64,000 bases of DNA from positions 2,579,367-2,643,366 of the forward strand of contig NZ_JAEVYN010000002.1 of assembly GCF_016807185.1 (NCBI RefSeq). Direction: 5' to 3'. Position numbers and translations under genes: made by a program. Source of the stretch: Leptolyngbya sp. Cla-17. Its GTDB lineage: Bacteria > Cyanobacteriota > Cyanobacteriia > Leptolyngbyales > Leptolyngbyaceae. Below the pieces are notes generated by a model. That model did no database searches. It was not told the origin of the DNA and saw only the letters and a program-made list of their open reading frames with translations. Below are positions 59,840 to 64,000 of the stretch, piece after piece; position 1 is the stretch's first letter, and every line of letters begins with the position of its first letter.

Positions 59840-60784
59840 ATGGCAAGCTATACCAGCACGAATCTAAAGTTGCGCGTTACGACTAATGTTACCAATAAGC
59901 TACGTCTGTATACGCGGAACGAACTTAGTATTATCAGCGTTTTACTCCTTGTGACAGGCCTTTATCTTTGGTCTTTGACCAAAACGCCAGTTTTAGAATG
60001 CGATCACACTTGGTGGCAATATCCACCCCGGGGTTTACGCTGTCGCGCTAAAACAGTCATGTTTTTTGGGACTGAACCGAGTGATACGGAAGTAGAAGTC
60101 AATCCTGTCGAAAGCGTGGCCCTTGTACCTGCAACTCCAGCTAGCCCCTCACCTTTTGGCCAGTTCCATGCTGACTCAATCAACCATCTGCGTATTAGCG
60201 GTTCAAATCAGCTTGCAACCATTGATATTCCACTCACAGCGACCTGGCATGATGCAGATACGTTAGCCGCTCATTTACGAACCGCGATCGCTAATCCTGA
60301 ATCACCTGCCGTTCTCGTCGCGTCGCCGCTAGGAGCCATTGCCATACAACTGACCCACATTATCAAGAAGACGAAACTTACCCCCATCATTATCAGTTAT
60401 CCAATCCCCTGGCAACCTTATCTGCCTGGGTTGCTAGTGGTGGTAGCAAGCTTGTTGTATGCCCGTAAACCAGGGTCGTGGTTTGAATTTGACAAAGCAA
60501 ATGGAATGCTTACCCTCAAACGGCATAGCCTATCCCCCACCCTCAGGTATCCTATTCAAGCTATTCAAGCAATTGCAATTGAAGAAGAGCGATTTACATC
60601 GATTAAAGAAGTCGGTGAGCATCAACGGAGTCGCCTGGGATATCGAGTTAGCCTGGTTTTAGACTCCGGCCAGATAGAACCTCTAGCTAAAACCTACAGT
60701 GCTAACCTAAGCAGTAAACGTGAAGCTGCTGAAGTCATTCGCACTTTTCTACAACTACCCCCCCGTAATTTTCAAACAGGGTGA
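59840..60784 (+). CDS. Hypothetical membrane protein
   Basis: A 314-residue protein with a TM helix at about 30-46 (ELSIISVLLLVTGLYLWSLT), an extracytoplasmic region with Cys residues (ECDHTWWQYPPRGLRCRAK), a second TM at about 193-210 (PYLPGLLVVVASLLYARKPG) and a PH-like C-terminal cytosolic part (WFEFDKANGMLTLKRHSLSP). I do not recognise a named family. It is intact and lies upstream of the VanW-family gene, with about 240 bases between. Confidence 0.7.
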   Translation: MASYTSTNLKLRVTTNVTNKLRLYTRNELSIISVLLLVTGLYLWSLTKTPVLECDHTWWQYPPRGLRCRAKTVMFFGTEPSDTEVEVNPVESVALVPATPASPSPFGQFHADSINHLRISGSNQLATIDIPLTATWHDADTLAAHLRTAIANPESPAVLVASPLGAIAIQLTHIIKKTKLTPIIISYPIPWQPYLPGLLVVVASLLYARKPGSWFEFDKANGMLTLKRHSLSPTLRYPIQAIQAIAIEEERFTSIKEVGEHQRSRLGYRVSLVLDSGQIEPLAKTYSANLSSKREAAEVIRTFLQLPPRNFQTG

Positions 60785-61025
60785 GTAACAACGAGTGCTG
60801 TTGGTTTTTCATATGGATGTGTTTCGGGGCACTTAAAAGCACCCTTTTTTACATTTTGCAATTGCTGTCTAAACTATCCTGTTGCACCCGATGGAACGTA
60901 GTGGCTCAGCGAGTATGGTGAGATAATCTTCCACGGGTGAACCAGGGCGTTAGCTTTTATTATAGAAGCGGAATTGCTTGATCTCCGTCAAATCTGTCGG
61001 GTACATCAATAAAGGAGTCGCCGTT

Positions 61026-61729
61026 TTGAAAGAATGGAAACGATCTCTGCGTATTAGCCTCAAGTACGCTAGGAGCTTGCTTTGTGGCTACCCTTTTTTT
61101 ATGCTCGTCAACAAACTCCCCATCGGTCATATCTTTACTCTCATTTATGGTGTGATTCCGTCACAGCCATTCCAAATCGTGGCAGTCCAGAAATTCGAGA
61201 AAATCGTGTCTTAAACTTGCAACTGGCTGCGAGCAAAATTCACCAACTTCAACTTAACCCTGGGCAAATCTTCAGCTTCTGTAATTGCGTAGGCGACCCA
61301 ACCTTAAGTAATGGGTTTAAGGCAGGACCCGTGTTTGTGCGCGGTCAAGTACAGACGGGAGTGGGTGGCGGACTATGCTTAATTGCTACCAACCTGTTTC
61401 ATATGTTTTTGGTTTCAGGCTGCCAGATTCTGGAGCGACATTGCCATAGCATCGATGCTTACGGGGGCGATCGCTTTTACCAGCTTGGTCAAGATGCTTC
61501 GATCTCCTATGGCTATAAAGATTTGATCGTCCGGAATCACAGTGCTGTGGCACTACAGTTGCGCTTACAAGTACTGCCGGAGACAGGTCAAGTGGTCTCT
61601 AGCTTATGGGGGCAGTCTCCTTGCCCCTGGAAGGTTAAAGTTGACTCTGTGGTTTTGCAAGAGTTGTTATCTCCTTCAACAACTAACTCAACAACTAATA
61701 CCAATTTAAACAGTATTCAAGGCAGATAG
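61026..61729 (+). pseudogene. VanW-family protein, frameshifted
   Basis: The N-terminal part (KEWKRSLRISLKYARSLLCG) starts at TTG 61026, supported by AAAGGAG nine bases upstream. Between about 61100 and 61160 the frame changes; the C-terminal part then reads GSPEIRENRVLNLQLAASKI, GQIFSFCNCVGDPTLSNGFK, GGGLCLIATNLFHMFL and YGYKDLIVRNHS, the VanW core. VanW proteins are of unclear function, first seen in a vancomycin-resistance cluster. The C-terminal tail (TNLNSIQGR) belongs to the IS630 element inserted at its end. A one-base lesion or sequencing error would explain the break. Confidence 0.75.
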
Positions 61730-62275
61730 GGCATCCAGGATAAAGGAATAACCTGTGAGAGAAGCAATTACTTGTGGTGTTAACTCAGCCAGGAGTTGAT
61801 CGATTTTGACTTGTAGTTGGTCGAGCGTTTTGAACGCAGCCCACTTCAAACTTGCCTTGAGATGTTCCCACAACCTCTCAATAGGATTTAGCTCAGGGCA
61901 GTAAGGCGGTTGGAATAACAAGATGATGTTCTCTGGCACCACCAACGCTTTACCCTTGTGAAACCGCCCGTTATCCACTTGCAAGACGTTCAGACTATCC
62001 GGATAAGCGTTGGAAAATTCATTCAAGAATCGTTGATAACACTCGGTATCAACATGAGAAAATTGCAGAAAAAAGGACTCTCCCGTGGCAGGTTCAACCG
62101 CCCCGTAGAGCCAGAACGCTTTGAACAACCACTGCCACTGCCCAATCGGTTTGATGCCACACGCCGTGATCAATCGTCCCATCAGAGTATGCAGTCCAAA
62201 ACGACTCTCATCCTGAGCAAAATAGCGAATGGGACGTTCATCCTGCCCCCGGTGGCGAGCATACTGACTCAGCAA
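61706..62275 (-). CDS. IS630-family transposase, catalytic part (orfB)
   Basis: 189 residues with YFAQDESRFGLH, LQVDNGRFHKG and CPELNPIERLWEHLK, the full DDE set. The TTG start overlaps the orfA stop (TTGCTGA), supporting coupled translation; -1 shifting at TTTAAGCAAACC is the alternative. Confidence 0.83.
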   Translation of the reverse strand: MLSQYARHRGQDERPIRYFAQDESRFGLHTLMGRLITACGIKPIGQWQWLFKAFWLYGAVEPATGESFFLQFSHVDTECYQRFLNEFSNAYPDSLNVLQVDNGRFHKGKALVVPENIILLFQPPYCPELNPIERLWEHLKASLKWAAFKTLDQLQVKIDQLLAELTPQVIASLTGYSFILDALSALNTV

Positions 62276-62778
62276 GCTGAGGTCGCCCTTGAGGTTTGCT
62301 TAAAAGCAGATCGCTGTTCACTATCCTGCTGGCAATTTTGAGGACGAGCAACCTTTAGCTTGGCTTTGAGCCGATAGCGGGTCATTTGGTAGACCGCGTG
62401 ATACTCCGCTTCTACTCCCAAGGTTTCTGCCAACCACTGTTGTACTGCTCCATAACTTTGAAAGCCGTGTCTCTGTCGTAACCGCTTTGCCAAAGCATCC
62501 TCTGCCCATTGGGGTATCACTCGCACTCCCCCCGGCGATTTCTTGATTTCTAGCATCGCCCCCACTCCTCCAGTGCGATACATCAATAGCCAGCTTTGCA
62601 CCGTGTTTCGATGTTTCCCGACCGCTTTGGCAATCGCACTAATGCTCGGCGCATTCTCTTGTTTCAACCAGTAGAGCACTTGCAATCGTTCTTTAGCGCT
62701 TGGCGTTTCGGCTTGCCGCAACTGTTGAGCTAAGTCATCCAAACTTTCTTTCACGTCTATTGACGTTACACCTGCCAT
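62269..62778 (-). CDS. IS630-family transposase, N-terminal part (orfA)
   Basis: About 169 residues from MAGVTSIDVKESLDDLAQQL, with the HTH NAPSISAIAKAVGKHRNTVQ and the end AFKQTSRATSAC. The ATG at 62778 aligns with the other two orfA copies; the longest frame starts five codons earlier. Confidence 0.8.
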   Translation of the reverse strand: MAGVTSIDVKESLDDLAQQLRQAETPSAKERLQVLYWLKQENAPSISAIAKAVGKHRNTVQSWLLMYRTGGVGAMLEIKKSPGGVRVIPQWAEDALAKRLRQRHGFQSYGAVQQWLAETLGVEAEYHAVYQMTRYRLKAKLKVARPQNCQQDSEQRSAFKQTSRATSAC

Positions 62779-63038
62779 GACTAGACTCTCCAAACAACTC
62801 CGCTCAGTCTAGTCCATTTGCCGCTTACTCAATTTAAATTGGTATAACATTTCTGGTTGGATCGTTGAAACTCGACGATCTGTGTGTGATCGGGCGGACA
62901 ATTCAAGAGCAAAGACTGGAGCGAAACTCATGACTGAAGAACTGTCATGGCAACTTGATTACCGCGCCATTATAGCCTTTTCCTATTGAATGAGGTACGA
63001 TTCTAGTAATGTTTAGTAGCCTAAATGAATCGGTAGTG

Positions 63039-63404
63039 ATGAAAGCGTATTCTACAGACTTGCGCCAAAAAATCATTGACGTTTACAAAGACGAACCCAT
63101 CTCTCAACGCCAACTAGCCAAGCGATTTAGCGTGGCAACCAGTTTCATTATCAAACTGCTTAAACAATACCGAGAAACGGGCAGCATTGAGCCAAAACCT
63201 CATGGAGGAGGTAAGCCCGCTCAACTGACGCTTGAGCATCATCAAGTGCTTGCCGAATTAGTCGAGGCTACCAATGATGCCACGCTTGCCCAGTTATCTG
63301 AGCAATTCGAGGCGAAAGTAGGAATGCGAGTAAGTCGTTCAACGATGGGACGAGCGGTGCAACGCTTAAAGCTCACCGTCAAAAAAAACCTTTCGAGCAA
63401 CTGA
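63039..63404 (+). CDS. IS630-family transposase, N-terminal part (orfA)
   Basis: A different IS630 subtype: MKAYSTDLRQKIIDVYKDEP, HTH RQLAKRFSVATSFIIKLLKQ and the linker LTLEHHQVLAELVEATNDAT. It ends at VKKNLSSN. The run A-AAA-AAC at about 63382-63389 is in canonical -1 slippage phase and leads into the catalytic frame. Confidence 0.83.
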   Translation: MKAYSTDLRQKIIDVYKDEPISQRQLAKRFSVATSFIIKLLKQYRETGSIEPKPHGGGKPAQLTLEHHQVLAELVEATNDATLAQLSEQFEAKVGMRVSRSTMGRAVQRLKLTVKKNLSSN

Positions 63405-63993
63405 ACGAGACCAGGAGCAGGTGCAGCAGGCACGGGTTGAGTTTTGGCAAATGATTACTCAAGTCGAAGCCAAAGACCTAGTATTCATCGACGAAGCCGG
63501 AGTAAATCTAGCAATGGCAAGGCTCTATGCCAGAGCCCTTCAAGGACACCGCGCTTACAGTCATCGTCCACAGAACCGAGGAAAAAACCAAACCATCATT
63601 GGAGCGCTCACCCTTGATGGCATCATTGCGGCACTGACCTTTGAAGGGGGAACGGACGGACGGGCGTTTCAAACTTTTGTCCAACAGGTGTTAGTGCCAA
63701 ACTTGTGGAAGGGAGCCTGTGTCGTTATGGATAACTTTAGTTCTCACAAAGTCGATGGCATTGCCCAAGCGATTGAAGCAGTGGGTGCAAAATTAGTCTA
63801 TTTACCCTCCTACTCACCCGACTTTAATCCCATTGAGCAGTTTTGGTCAAAAGTCAAAGCAATCCTCCGCGCGATTGCTCCACGAACCAAACAAGCGTTA
63901 GACGAGGCGATGACTCAAGCGTTTGCTCAAGTGTCGCTTAAAGATATTCGTCATTGGTTTACTCATTGTTGCTACTGTACCTCACTCGACTGA
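63405..63993 (+). CDS. IS630-family transposase, catalytic part (orfB)
   Basis: Reached by -1 slippage (KKTFRATERDQEQVQQARVE) and then VFIDEAGVNLAMARLYARAL, VVMDNFSSHKVDGIAQAIEA and SPDFNPIEQFWSKVKAILRA: all three acidic residues are present. The stop is at 63991-63993. The right inverted end lies beyond the window, and I could not define the left end. Confidence 0.83.
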
Positions 63994-64000
63994 GAACCGC

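Larger units (their letters stand above)
61699..62847 (-). mobile_element. IS630-family element (two-ORF subtype, copy 3)
   Basis: The left end TACCAATTTAAACAG and right end AATTTAAATTGGTATAA are inverted repeats. It is related to the element at 58492-59647 and more distantly to 1486-2638. It inserted at the 3' end of the VanW-family gene. Confidence 0.85.

Overview
The window is chromosomal-looking DNA from a filamentous cyanobacterium (inferred). Three things point there: many HIP1 octamers (GCGATCGC), the operon of a haemagglutination-type exoprotein, a TPR-CHAT protein, a DUF928 protein and a CHASE2 kinase, and IS families common in cyanobacteria. No rRNA, tRNA or CRISPR array was recognised. 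I cannot name the species.

Layout. (1) 0.1-12.5 kb, mostly minus strand: SDR reductases, VOC-fold proteins, NIPSNAP, a cupin and a pyridine nucleotide-disulfide oxidoreductase. Four genes here share a near-identical leader carrying the palindrome ACTCAA-N5-TTGAGT. The block is broken by three IS630-type elements and one IS701-type element; two of them split the cupin gene. (2) 12.5-13.7 kb: a decayed DsbA-like tail, a decayed HTH gene and an orphan leader repeat. A fuller version of this module lies at 43.4-46.5 kb with Dps and LuxR genes. (3) 13.8-25 kb, plus strand: a probable signalling/secretion operon (TpsA-like exoprotein, TPR-CHAT peptidase-like protein, DUF928, CHASE2-PAS histidine kinase, NarL-type regulator) closed by a perfect hairpin at the last stop codon. 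(4) 25-32.2 kb, plus strand: MOSC protein, Asp-nucleophile hydrolase, cupin, a decayed hydrolase duplicate, HSL esterase, SDR, isochorismatase-like hydrolase, class I fructose-bisphosphate aldolase. (5) 32.6-34.3 kb: two overlapping genes, a protein with an N-terminal DUF4065-like region and C-terminal DUF488, and an unrecognised partner. (6) 34.4-43.2 kb, minus strand: DUF6130 (nonsense), DUF302, DUF1348, RclA-like flavoprotein, SDRs, Old Yellow Enzyme, secreted hydrolase, GMC oxidoreductase. (7) 46.5-64 kb: an IS swamp (IS630 subtypes, IS701, IS5, ISAs1, IS110 and IS256 remnants), with a 7TM-PAS-GGDEF diguanylate cyclase, a truncated PAS protein, a VanW-family gene and small unknowns between the elements.

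How the genes may work together. Regions 1, 4 and 6 look like an electrophile/oxidant and xenobiotic detoxification island, with quinone/enone reduction, hydrolysis, carbonyl reduction and RclA-type thiol/metal redox chemistry. Part of it appears to be one cis-clustered regulon, given the shared leaders. This is inference from gene content. Region 3 probably senses the envelope and controls or processes an exported beta-helix protein. The whole window shows heavy decay: at least eight genes carry frameshifts or in-frame stops, several are cut by IS elements, and IS elements are nested in each other.
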